From: Clostridium sp. AM49-4BH
GTDB lineage: Bacteria; Bacillota; Clostridia; Lachnospirales; Lachnospiraceae
Reading direction: 5' to 3'
Assembly (NCBI RefSeq): GCF_003478335.1
Contig: NZ_QUFB01000036.1
Location: forward strand, 1 to 30,083
Length of the DNA: 30,083 bases
Part shown: piece after piece, positions 16,919 through 23,544 of the stretch
Layout: every line of letters starts with the position of its first letter
Position numbering within the stretch: position 1 is the first letter of the stretch
The notes under the pieces: generated by a model
What the model was told of the DNA's origin: nothing
What the model saw: only the letters and a program-made list of their open reading frames with translations
Databases searched by the model: none
Made by a program: the position numbers and the translations under genes

Positions 16919-17025
16919 ACAAAGAATGGACAACCCGGAGGGGCAGGTTACTTACCCTATTTATATAGGACGGCCGGGCTACCTACCGGCTCTGGCACAT
17001 CAAAGATGTACGTTGCGTTTTTATC
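16919..17025 (-). promoter_or_regulatory. Probable yjdF (azaaromatic) riboswitch leader
   Basis: Between the likely yjdF promoter and start codon the minus strand is unusually GC-rich and structured. It holds the stems ACATC-ttt-GATGT (17009-16997), GCCGG...CCGGC (16990-16973), CCTAT-ATAA-ATAGG and a closing AACC...GGGTT, with conserved-looking single-strand blocks between. Its position before a yjdF-family gene is the defining context of the yjdF riboswitch class. I did not match it to a covariance model. TTGAGG-16-TATAGA further upstream is a candidate promoter. Confidence 0.68.
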
Positions 17026-17194
17026 TTTGCGTTTATAATCAAGCCATATGGCACGATTAACTTAATTCTATAACTTCTAAGTTACATTCCTCAAAAATCT
17101 TCTTGCTTCCTAAGATTCTATCTTCTGTTCAAATCATACCATATGATTAATGCATTTTCTATATACTTTCTTGATACCCAGCAAAAACCAGAAA

Positions 17195-17214
17195 AAAGCT
17201 CCCGAAGGAGCTTT
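17195..17214 (-). terminator. Terminator downstream of the tnpV fragment
   Basis: AAAGCTCC-CGAA-GGAGCTTT is a perfect 8-bp stem; on the minus strand it is followed by a T run. Confidence 0.7.
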
Positions 17215-17221
17215 CCACGTT

Positions 17222-17305
17222 CTAAATGTATGCTAATTCGCTTAACACAATCTCTTCTGCATCATTTCTTATTTCCCATGAAGAATGTTGTAAATTAGTA
17301 ATATC
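17222..17305 (-). pseudogene. C-terminal fragment of tnpV
   Basis: In one minus-strand frame, ending at TAG (17224-17222), the residues WEIRNDAEEIVLSELAYI match the tail of the intact TnpV at 18413 (NGIRNMAEEIVLKELIYR). An Asp 20 residues before the AEEIV block is also aligned. Upstream of ~17305 the similarity ends and the XRE gene begins. There is no start codon or ribosome site, so this is a remnant of a second element. Confidence 0.7.
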
Positions 17306-17328
17306 CACAACGATAACAGGTAATTTAA

Positions 17329-18090
17329 TTATTCGTATTTTTTCCCGATAATGTAAATCGAAACTACCATACCACCTAATATCATAATTAAGAAAATTTT
17401 ACTTAAAATATCCCATAAAGCTATATTGAGACAATTGATTATTATAATACCTGCAAGAGGATATAGAACAACCGTTGCAAGTGTCCAAATTTTTAAAGTT
17501 GTACAGATGTACATCCAATTTCCGTTGTTAAAGGATAAACCAACTAGATGTATTCTAAAAATTCCTTGTGAAACATAATTTATCTTGTTTGCATCATAAT
17601 ATGTTGGTAATATGTCTTTGGCAAAGAAACAAAACCATGCACCAAATAAAAGCATTAACCCTGTAACCAGCAATATATCATCTTTCATCTCAGCTATTGA
17701 ATTCCCAGATACGACTAACATAATAATTTCTGTAATAGATATTAAAAAGCATAGCAAATATGCTAATATCCAGTTTTTTCTATGCTGATGAATAGAATTC
17801 CTAACAGCCATATCGAGAGAGCCTACTACCAATTCCTCGACTTCTTTTGTATCAATATTTTTCTGTGTATCTATTTTTTCTCCACGTAACAATTCTGTAA
17901 CGGTAACATCTAATATATCAGCTATTGGTATGAGTAATACGACATTAGGCATACTAAGACCACGTTCCCATTTGCTGACCGTTTTATCTGATACATATAA
18001 TTTTTCAGCCAAATCCTTTTGAGTTAAATTCTTTTTCTTTCTTAATTCGGTTACAAATAAACCGAATTTTTCATTACTAATTTGATACAT
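17329..18090 (-). CDS. XRE-family regulator with C-terminal membrane domain
   Basis: The ATG at 18090 follows AGGAGGTGG. The first ~65 residues are a classic HTH_3 domain (FVTELRKKKNLTQKDLAEKL, then YVSDKTVSKWERGLSMPNV). A linker with an amphipathic helix leads into about four or five hydrophobic segments from residue ~110 (ILAYLLCFLISITEIIMLVV, ILLVTGLMLLFGAWFCF, ATVVLYPLAGIIIINC, FLIMILGGMVVSIYIIG). This makes a 253-aa membrane-anchored repressor-like protein, a common Firmicutes type. The target is unknown. It sits exactly between two broken element genes, so it is a leftover cargo gene of the second element. Inverted repeats flank its upstream region. Confidence 0.85.
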   Translation of the reverse strand: MYQISNEKFGLFVTELRKKKNLTQKDLAEKLYVSDKTVSKWERGLSMPNVVLLIPIADILDVTVTELLRGEKIDTQKNIDTKEVEELVVGSLDMAVRNSIHQHRKNWILAYLLCFLISITEIIMLVVSGNSIAEMKDDILLVTGLMLLFGAWFCFFAKDILPTYYDANKINYVSQGIFRIHLVGLSFNNGNWMYICTTLKIWTLATVVLYPLAGIIIINCLNIALWDILSKIFLIMILGGMVVSIYIIGKKYE

Positions 18091-18112
18091 ACATCCACCT
18101 CCTGCACACATA

Positions 18113-18200
18113 TTATAATGGGAGTACGCATAAATCAATCGACTAGCAGTAGAATTGCAGAATATTAGCACAAATATATCAAATAATCTCCCCATTATAA
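18113..18200. promoter_or_regulatory. Inverted repeats around the XRE promoter
   Basis: TTATAATGGGAG (18113-18124) and CTCCCCATTATAA (18188-18200) are inverted copies differing by one extra base. Each includes a TATAAT-like -10 box (minus strand for the first, plus for the second), as would suit a self-regulated divergent promoter. Confidence 0.4.
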
Positions 18201-18276
18201 TTATTTCTGTGAAGTTATATTCGGATATTTTTTAAGCCATACTATGAAGTAATTAAATCTGTGTAACTTATAACCA

Positions 18277-18351
18277 TGGCAGAAAAAAACAACCTTCCGG
18301 AACTTAGAAATGGTCACCTGATATGGAATTGTAATTTGATTCTTCTTTGAA
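18277..18351 (+). pseudogene. C-terminal fragment of a second MobA/MobL relaxase
   Basis: The plus-strand frame from about 18277 reads LPELRNGHLIWNCNLILL and stops at TGA (18349-18351). It aligns with the end of the intact relaxase (LLNLRKNHMIWNCNRL). Nothing relaxase-like precedes it. An ATG at 18277 is in frame but has no ribosome site. It is a remnant of a sibling element. Confidence 0.65.
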
Positions 18352-18367
18352 CCCTTACAAATGCAGA

Positions 18368-18406
18368 AGCTGAACAAATAGGAGTTTTCTTCCTACCTGT
18401 TCAGCT
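18368..18406. terminator. Bidirectional terminator between relaxase remnant and tnpV
   Basis: AGCTGAACA and TGTTCAGCT form a perfect 9-bp outer stem, and TAGGA/TCCTA extends it internally. It lies between two convergent reading frames. Confidence 0.75.
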
Positions 18407-18412
18407 CTTTAT

Positions 18413-18784
18413 TTACCTGTAAATCAATTCTTTTAACACAATCTCTTCTGCCATATTACGAATACCATTTACCGCCCTAACCCATTCCATCTGGTCACGA
18501 GCTTTCATTTCTTCCGTAATGCCCTGCCTCTCCATCATCTGATGCACCAGAACTTCCATTCTCTCCTGCGCTTCATCATCCACAAGATTCAGATGTTCCA
18601 CCAGTCTGTCTTCCAACATATACAGTGAATACATTGCCGGACAATGCTCTTTCAGATACGTTTTCCGCATTATTCCATATTTTCCATAATGCGGTTCTTC
18701 ATCTGTACTGACAAGATTCGGATAGTAAATTCCGTCTGCTCCCAGTGTGTAGGTTCCACCCATTTTTTCAAATGTGCTTTTCAT
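18413..18784 (-). CDS. tnpV: TnpV, transposon-encoded protein
   Basis: A 123-aa protein with ATG at 18784 behind AAGGAGGAA, 31 bases after the RlmD stop. Its sequence (begins MKSTFEKMGGTYTLGADGIYY; DYMKW-like centre replaced by DQMEWVRAVNGIRN; ends AEEIVLKELIYR) is the TnpV family named from the mobilizable transposon Tn4451. Function is not established; the family is found almost only on clostridial mobile elements near a TnpX-like recombinase. In the excised circle this gene would lie directly downstream of the recombinase gene, so the two may be cotranscribed only when the element is circular. Confidence 0.85.
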   Translation of the reverse strand: MKSTFEKMGGTYTLGADGIYYPNLVSTDEEPHYGKYGIMRKTYLKEHCPAMYSLYMLEDRLVEHLNLVDDEAQERMEVLVHQMMERQGITEEMKARDQMEWVRAVNGIRNMAEEIVLKELIYR

Positions 18785-18815
18785 GTGTTATTCCTCCTTG
18801 AAATCAGCGATATCC

Positions 18816-19532
18816 TTAAATCATCGCAAAATATTTCAGGGCAGCCTTGATAGCATCTTCTTTCTCTTTCGGACACTGTGGCACTTTTGGATTTTCTGTC
18901 TTTGGCAGATTATAGTTCTCTCCTACTTCAATTCCACATTTCCTTTTGATTTGAGAAATATATAAATTTGAAACCTTCAAGCCAAATTCTTTCAGCACAT
19001 AATCTTTGATTTCCTGATAGGTCGCTTTCGTCTCTGCACTGGTTGCATCCAGCTCATCTAAGTCTAAGTCGATCTCTATCGTGTCATCTGGTTTTTGTTG
19101 GGACAAAAGAACAACCGTCTCTACATGCACAGTCTCAGGGAATAAATCCACATTACTGACCCTCTTCAACTCATACCCGCGCTCCTGGAACACCGCCAGA
19201 TCCCTTGCAAAGCTTGTTGGCTTACAGGAAATATACACGATGTTTTTCACGCCATAGTCAATGATCTTTTGCAATGCCTTTGGATGGATGCCGTCGCGTG
19301 GTGGATCGAGGATGATGTAGTCTGGTTTTTCCTCGATATCATCAATGACTTTGAGGACATCTCCGGCTATGAATTCACAGTTATCCAGACCGTTGAGGGC
19401 TGCGTTTTCTTTTGCCGCCTCGACAGCCTCTTCTACGATCTCGACACCGATGACTTTGCGGGCAACAGGTGCTATGAGCTGTGCGATCGTTCCTGTTCCG
19501 CTATACAGGTCAAATACGACTTTGTCGTGCAA
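18816..19532 (-). CDS. rlmD: RlmD 3' part: methyltransferase catalytic domain and element-side tail (frameshifted gene)
   Basis: This is the catalytic half of a 23S rRNA (uracil-5-)-methyltransferase. It has SAM motif I FDLYSGTGTIAQ, motif II GVEIVEEAVEAA, IILDPPRDG, and the catalytic Cys in YISCKPTSFARDL. The frame is open upstream to 19577 and joins the 5' part if one base is added near 19571-19574, so the printed ATG is not a natural start. At HVETVV the frame passes through the attachment repeat 19111-19121. The remaining ~95 residues (IEIDLDLDELDATSAETKATYQEIK, in pieces, to LKYFAMI) are homologous to the recombinase's tail at 185-480. On the simple integration model these codons came in with the element and restore an RlmD C terminus. 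Confidence 0.85.
   Translation of the reverse strand: MHDKVVFDLYSGTGTIAQLIAPVARKVIGVEIVEEAVEAAKENAALNGLDNCEFIAGDVLKVIDDIEEKPDYIILDPPRDGIHPKALQKIIDYGVKNIVYISCKPTSFARDLAVFQERGYELKRVSNVDLFPETVHVETVVLLSQQKPDDTIEIDLDLDELDATSAETKATYQEIKDYVLKEFGLKVSNLYISQIKRKCGIEVGENYNLPKTENPKVPQCPKEKEDAIKAALKYFAMI
19111..19121. repeat. Right attachment site (11-bp direct repeat)
   Basis: ACAACCGTCTC inside rlmD, identical to 480-490. The minus-strand codons (CAT GTA GAG ACG GTT GTT) encode the HVETVV region known as an integration target in rum/rlmD genes. Confidence 0.8.
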
Positions 19533-19534
19533 AT

Positions 19535-20653
19535 CTACCGCATGTGTTTCTGTGGCATTGCCACTGATGCTTTTCCGTTAAGCGCATCACTGCCCGGTGT
19601 ATTTTCTTCGTCCGGTGCATTTTCTTCGCCTGGTATATTTTCTGTCATATTTCCGTTGCTGGTTTCTCCTGCATTTCCCATATTAATCTCACCTAACACA
19701 TACTCGCGTGCACGCTGATAGAGCACTTCTGCCCCGCTTGTATTGGTCTGGAAGAAGGAGAATGGGGAGATTTTGAAGGTGAGTCCTAAGACTTTCTCTT
19801 CAAACCAATCTTTGCCATATAAGATCTTTGTCTCGTCGCTTTGTACGACATCGCCCAGACTGTCGTTACAGATCTGCAGAATACCTGTGATCTGTCCCTC
19901 AAGAGGGAGGGCAAGCAGGCGGCTGACAAGCTCGCTATAATCGATTTCCTGCTGTGTGGAGGTGACGAGTGCTACGAGCATATCACCGGACACTTCGGCA
20001 CGGCGAACGAGCAGATGACGAAGTACGCCCTGATGATCGCGTTTATGGTAATATGGAATGTTGTTTTCTTTGGCGTATTCTCGCACGCAGGCAAGGACTG
20101 CGGAGTAATCGGGATGTACGATCTGACAGCCCTCCGCATCGACGATATCATGAAAGCTTCCTTTTTTGTGCAGACCGAGCGTCAATGGACCGTCTTTGAC
20201 GGCATCTCCAAAGGAAAATTCCATTTTGTTACGGTATCCCCACTCTCTGTACTGTCCATCTTTTCGTACTGATAAGATTCCATCGTACTGATAACCATCT
20301 CCTTCGTAGACGGCATCGATCAAGCGAAGCACTTGTTCTTTTTTGAGGGCGAGCTGCTGTTCATACGGAATTTCCTGATAGTTGCAGCCACCACATGTAC
20401 CAAAATTTGGACACTTCGCCTCTCGCGTTTCTAACTGTCCCTTTTTTAGGACAGTGCGCAATCGTCCTTCACATTTATTTTTGCGTGCTTTCTTGACGGA
20501 GAACTCTACTGTCTGTCCGGGAAGCGCACCTTTTACGATAGCATATTCGGTTGCCACGCTTTCGTCAGGCTGTGGCACCTGCGCCTTTACAACTGCTTTA
20601 TTCGGAAAGTCAACACGTTCTACCACGCCTGTTAAAATCTGTTTCTTTTTCAT
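19535..20653 (-). CDS. rlmD: RlmD 5' part: TRAM domain and Fe-S domain (frameshifted gene)
   Basis: The chosen start is the ATG at 20653 (MKKKQILTGVV) behind GAGG; an ATG 12 bases earlier is less well placed. A TRAM RNA-binding domain (~1-60) precedes the Fe-S cysteines CPNFGTCGGC (C81, C87, C90, the fourth in DAEGCQIVHP) and the RNA-binding central domain, ending FFQTNTSGAEVLYQRAREYV. After GEI an abnormal linker of about 50 residues appears, rich in Asn/Glu/Gly/Pro (GEENAPDEENTPG), built on an 18-bp tandem repeat. The frame then ends at TAG (19537-19535). RlmD normally has only a few residues here. Either the protein is split, or a slip at the AAAA run (19571-19574) or a base-call error breaks it. 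Confidence 0.85.
   Translation of the reverse strand: MKKKQILTGVVERVDFPNKAVVKAQVPQPDESVATEYAIVKGALPGQTVEFSVKKARKNKCEGRLRTVLKKGQLETREAKCPNFGTCGGCNYQEIPYEQQLALKKEQVLRLIDAVYEGDGYQYDGILSVRKDGQYREWGYRNKMEFSFGDAVKDGPLTLGLHKKGSFHDIVDAEGCQIVHPDYSAVLACVREYAKENNIPYYHKRDHQGVLRHLLVRRAEVSGDMLVALVTSTQQEIDYSELVSRLLALPLEGQITGILQICNDSLGDVVQSDETKILYGKDWFEEKVLGLTFKISPFSFFQTNTSGAEVLYQRAREYVLGEINMGNAGETSNGNMTENIPGEENAPDEENTPGSDALNGKASVAMPQKHMR
19594..19647. repeat. 18-bp tandem repeat in the RlmD linker
   Basis: Three units, CCGGTGTATTTTCTTCGT (19594), CCGGTGCATTTTCTTCGC (19612) and a degenerate one at 19630, encode ENAPDE/ENTPG-like repeats on the minus strand. They lie just 5' (in gene direction) of the frameshift. 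Confidence 0.7.
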
Positions 20654-20663
20654 GTCTATCCTC

Positions 20664-20911
20664 ATTTCTGTAACTGCAGATTTTATATTTATCTATTTCT
20701 GCATCAATAATTTTCATGCTCATTCATTTCTGCATCAATAATTTTCATGCTCATTCATTTCTGCATCAACAATTTTCATGCTCATTCATTTCTGCATCAA
20801 CAGTTTTATTGCTCGTTCATTTCTGCATCAACAATTTTTATGTTTATCTAAATCTGCATCAACAGTTTTATTATTCATTTATTTCTGCACCGGCAGATTT
20901 TCCATTATTCT
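20664..20911. repeat. Minisatellite: eight 31-bp tandem units
   Basis: Units start at 20664, 20695, 20726, 20757, 20788, 20819, 20850 and 20881, exactly 31 bases apart, each opening ATTTCTGCATCAA or close to it (plus strand). Units 2 and 3 differ from each other at one base; the outer units are more diverged. The array fills the whole space between the pheA stop and the rlmD start and enters the end of pheA. There are no unique spacers, so it is not CRISPR. Confidence 0.9.
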
Positions 20912-22125
20912 CTTGGCTTGTCCGCAAAGTTACCCATGATCTTTAAGTTGCTGGCATATTCTTCGATCGACGCCATCGCATTTTCCACACCGGAGTCCTG
21001 CAGATTTCCGGTAAAGTCAACGAAGAAACGATATTCCCAACTGCCTTTGTGCATTGGTCGGGACTCGATCTTAGTTAAGTTCAGATCGTTATAATAAAAG
21101 TTTGCCAACATATGATACAGGGTACCAGCCTCATGTTTTATTTCAAATGCAATGCTGACTTTATTGGCATTTTTTACATATATTTTTTGATTTGAAATAA
21201 TGATGAAACGAGTATAGTTTTGGTTGTGCTGATTGATCTTTGGCTGCAGCACGGTAAGACCGAACTCCTCAGCTGCGCGCACACTGGCGATCGCTCCCTG
21301 TGATCTGTCACCCTCTTCTGCAATTTTCTTAGCAGCACCTGCTGTGCTGTCATATTCCACACCACGAATGGCAGGATGTTCCTCTAAGAAATCCGAGCAC
21401 TGCATCAATCCCTGCGGATGCGAATACACAACTTTCAGATCATCGATGGAGGCACCCGGAAGTCCCAGTAATGCCTGATCGACCTTGATAACATGCTCTG
21501 CCACGATGGTCACATCGTGATCGACCATCAGATCATAGATGTCTGCAATGCTTCCGGTGGAAGTGTTTTCGATCGGCACAACGCCATACAGTGCCTCTCC
21601 ATTTGCAACAGTCTCCATCACTTCTTTAAAAGTTGTTTTGTTAAAAGAGGTGATCTTATCCCCAAAATATTCCAACATCGCCTGCTCGGTAAAGGCACCT
21701 TTTTCCCCAAAATAGACAACTCTGGTGTCTTCGTTGACATCCAGTTTCTCTACTTCACGAAATGGAATATGGTTTACTCCGGGACCAAGTTTTTGATACT
21801 GATATTTACGGCTGATGGACATGATCTGGCGAAACAGATCCTCAACTGCTGTCTCGTTAAATTCATTATTTGCCATCTTACGCATTGCTGCGATCTTTTC
21901 GTTCTCACGCTGTGGATCATATACCTTCTTTCCGGTACTGCGCTTATACGCTGCAACGTCGTTGGCAACGTCCATTCTTTCCTGAAAGAGACGAATGATC
22001 TCTTTGTCAATTTCATCAATTTTTCTGCGGCTTTCTGCTAAATCTATTACCATATTTTTATTCACTGATCTGTCAACCAGCTTATCCTTTCTCTCGGTTT
22101 CTTCCGAGCTTTCTTTATCCGGCAT
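20905..22125 (-). CDS. pheA: Bifunctional chorismate mutase / prephenate dehydratase (P-protein)
   Basis: The enzyme converts chorismate to prephenate and then to phenylpyruvate for phenylalanine synthesis. After a ~25-residue lead, residues 25-110 are an AroQ chorismate mutase (ESRRKIDEIDKEIIRLFQERM, VAAYKRSTGKKVYDPQRE). Prephenate dehydratase follows (VVYFGEKGAFTEQAM, VVPIENTSTGSI, QNYTRFIII), then a regulatory ACT domain with ESRP in KIESRPMHKGSWEYRF. I chose the ATG at 22125 because the longer frame begins inside the upstream terminator; ATG 22053 is also possible. TTGTGC-18-TATTCT just after that terminator could be the promoter. Feedback control by phenylalanine is expected from the ACT domain. 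Confidence 0.92.
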   Translation of the reverse strand: MPDKESSEETERKDKLVDRSVNKNMVIDLAESRRKIDEIDKEIIRLFQERMDVANDVAAYKRSTGKKVYDPQRENEKIAAMRKMANNEFNETAVEDLFRQIMSISRKYQYQKLGPGVNHIPFREVEKLDVNEDTRVVYFGEKGAFTEQAMLEYFGDKITSFNKTTFKEVMETVANGEALYGVVPIENTSTGSIADIYDLMVDHDVTIVAEHVIKVDQALLGLPGASIDDLKVVYSHPQGLMQCSDFLEEHPAIRGVEYDSTAGAAKKIAEEGDRSQGAIASVRAAEEFGLTVLQPKINQHNQNYTRFIIISNQKIYVKNANKVSIAFEIKHEAGTLYHMLANFYYNDLNLTKIESRPMHKGSWEYRFFVDFTGNLQDSGVENAMASIEEYASNLKIMGNFADKPRE

Positions 22126-22194
22126 ATTATGTGATAACCCCACCGCTATTAGAATACCATATTCCTTACCCTCTGCACAAGGAACGAAAAAAAA

Positions 22195-22219
22195 CATCCG
22201 GTGATCAAATCACCGGATG
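22195..22219 (-). terminator. Rho-independent terminator
   Basis: CATCCGGTGAT-caa-ATCACCGGATG is a perfect 11-bp stem with a 3-base loop; on the minus strand it is followed by eight T. It ends the transcript of the gene at 22234-23421. Confidence 0.92.
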
Positions 22220-22233
22220 CCCGTTCATTCACT

Positions 22234-23421
22234 CTACTGAAAACCTTTCAAGAAAGATGCTTTCGAATCTCCCTTATTTTTTCTTCCGCCTCGCTCTGCC
22301 TGCTGCATTCTATGAAGCTCTTCATCATCGTACTTGGACTCTTTGAAGTTGTCCTCCTCCAACAATGCTTTCAGATCAACTTTCTTTGCTTTTCTAGGCT
22401 TAGAAGGCTTCTTCGGATCCGGATGCACTCTTTTGCTCTTTGCGACAGGTGCCTCCTTCTGCTCTGCCTCGGCAGGCTCGTCAGCTTCCTGTGTGTCCTC
22501 CTCTGCCGTCTCTGCAGAAGTATCCTCTGCTGAGTCCGTGGCAGCTGCCTCTTCTTCCGCCTCTTCCGTTACTGCAACTTCTGCTTCTTCCGAAGTCTCT
22601 TCCACTGCCGGAGCTTCTTCCTGTACAGTCTCTTCCTGTACAGTCTCTTCTTCTGCGATCTGCTCCTCTTCCTGTGGTGCTGCCTGCTCTTCTACAGGCT
22701 GTGCCTCAGGCTCCTGCTTCGTCTCCACGTTCTTTGCGGTATCAGCATCCTCTTTGGACCCAGCGCTCTGTACCGTCTCATTCTTTTTCTTTACCGCTGA
22801 ATCCTTATGTAGGTCCGACGCCTCTTCTCCTTCTAAGTTGAACTCCGTAGCGTCATCACCAATAAAGATGTCTTTACTGATCGTAATATGTGCAACCAGT
22901 GCTGAACCAAAGTATTCGTTCAGAACCGGAACCTGCTCGATTGCTTTTACCGGATCGTCGGACTTGATCATTGTCAAAAATACAGCGAACGGTCTAATAT
23001 AAACCAAGCACTGTTCCAATGGATATTTTTCCACTTTGATCGTAACCACTTTATCCTTAAATGCCTGTAACTTCTCTTCCACATCGGCATCCTCTGTGTG
23101 CAAGCTAAGGAAACTCTTCTTGACTGCCTCAAGATATTCTAATTTACGTGCTTCATTCATACGCTTCTCGATCTGATCGCGCATGATATGCATTTTCTTT
23201 GGAGCTGCATCACCAAGATTTGCCTGCTTATAAAGCTTTAAGCACTCTTTCTGTTTAGTATTTAACTCCATGATGCACTGCATCATTTCTGTATTTGCTT
23301 TTTCAGGCACAAACTCCTGCATCGTGATGCTTGCCATCACTTCCTTCACTAACGTACTGAACCGGATCATTTCCTCCTCAAGTTCATTGTACGAAGCAAG
23401 TAACTGCTGTATCTCGTTCAT
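22234..23421 (-). CDS. Hypothetical acidic/coiled-coil protein (395 aa)
   Basis: I do not recognise this protein. Residues 1-115 are helical with coiled-coil character (begins MNEIQQLLASYNELEEEMIRF). Residues ~120-200 form a compact hydrophobic part (VVTIKVEKYPLEQCLVYIRPFAVFL split, then SALVAHITISKDIFIGDD). Residues ~215-330 are a low-complexity Glu/Ala/Thr stretch, including two copies of EETVQ from a 15-bp DNA repeat. The last ~60 residues turn strongly basic (SKRVHPDPKKPSKPRKAKK) and end FLKGFQ. There is no signal peptide or membrane segment. The acid-then-base arrangement suits an RNA/ribosome-associated or scaffold protein, but that is a guess. A strong terminator follows, and phased A-tracts lie before its promoter. 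Confidence 0.8.
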   Translation of the reverse strand: MNEIQQLLASYNELEEEMIRFSTLVKEVMASITMQEFVPEKANTEMMQCIMELNTKQKECLKLYKQANLGDAAPKKMHIMRDQIEKRMNEARKLEYLEAVKKSFLSLHTEDADVEEKLQAFKDKVVTIKVEKYPLEQCLVYIRPFAVFLTMIKSDDPVKAIEQVPVLNEYFGSALVAHITISKDIFIGDDATEFNLEGEEASDLHKDSAVKKKNETVQSAGSKEDADTAKNVETKQEPEAQPVEEQAAPQEEEQIAEEETVQEETVQEEAPAVEETSEEAEVAVTEEAEEEAAATDSAEDTSAETAEEDTQEADEPAEAEQKEAPVAKSKRVHPDPKKPSKPRKAKKVDLKALLEEDNFKESKYDDEELHRMQQAERGGRKNKGDSKASFLKGFQ

Positions 23422-23463
23422 CCCTACCTGTCTCCCTTCACGTTAAAATAATCCTTCAAAATA

Positions 23464-23532
23464 AGTATAATACATTTTGTGAAAAATGCACATAGTTTTT
23501 TTACTTTTTTTTAACTTTTTTTACATTTTTTT
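23464..23532 (-). promoter_or_regulatory. Promoter with phased A-tracts (UP-element-like)
   Basis: On the minus strand four A-tracts of 7-8 bases (plus-strand T-runs starting 23496, 23505, 23516 and 23526) are spaced 9-11 bases, close to one helical turn. They lie just upstream of TATACT (23469-23464). This placement, about -35 to -75, suits bent DNA or an UP element for the 395-aa gene. Confidence 0.5.
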
Positions 23533-23544
23533 AACTTCCAAGGA

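Larger units (their letters stand above)
480..19121. mobile_element. Integrative and mobilizable element inserted in rlmD (~18.6 kb)
   Basis: The boundaries are the 11-bp direct repeats ACAACCGTCTC at 480-490 and 19111-19121, both read in the same codon phase (Val-Glu-Thr-Val-Val) on the minus strand. Inside are a large serine recombinase at one end, tnpV at the other, RepA, a DnaC-like loader, ParM/ParR-like genes, a DUF3847-like protein, a MobA/MobL relaxase and an oriT, with cargo between. No type IV secretion, coupling-protein or prophage structural genes are visible, so it is a mobilizable rather than a self-transmissible element. The 3' end of rum/rlmD is a known integration site for serine-recombinase elements in Firmicutes. 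The exact crossover dinucleotide cannot be fixed from sequence alone. Confidence 0.88.

Noticed and set aside
480..19121. Self-transmissible conjugative element (ICE) or prophage
   Set aside because: No VirB4, VirD4/TcpA, VirB6 or peptidoglycan hydrolase genes, and no phage structural genes, occur in the element; only mobilization genes are present.
20664..20911. CRISPR array
   Set aside because: Units of 31 bp are directly contiguous with no unique spacers and no cas genes nearby; this is a minisatellite.
22334..23002. 222-aa Ser/Ala-rich plus-strand protein
   Set aside because: It is the antisense of the Glu/Ala-rich low-complexity part of the gene at 22234-23421, has no ribosome site and shows no family resemblance.
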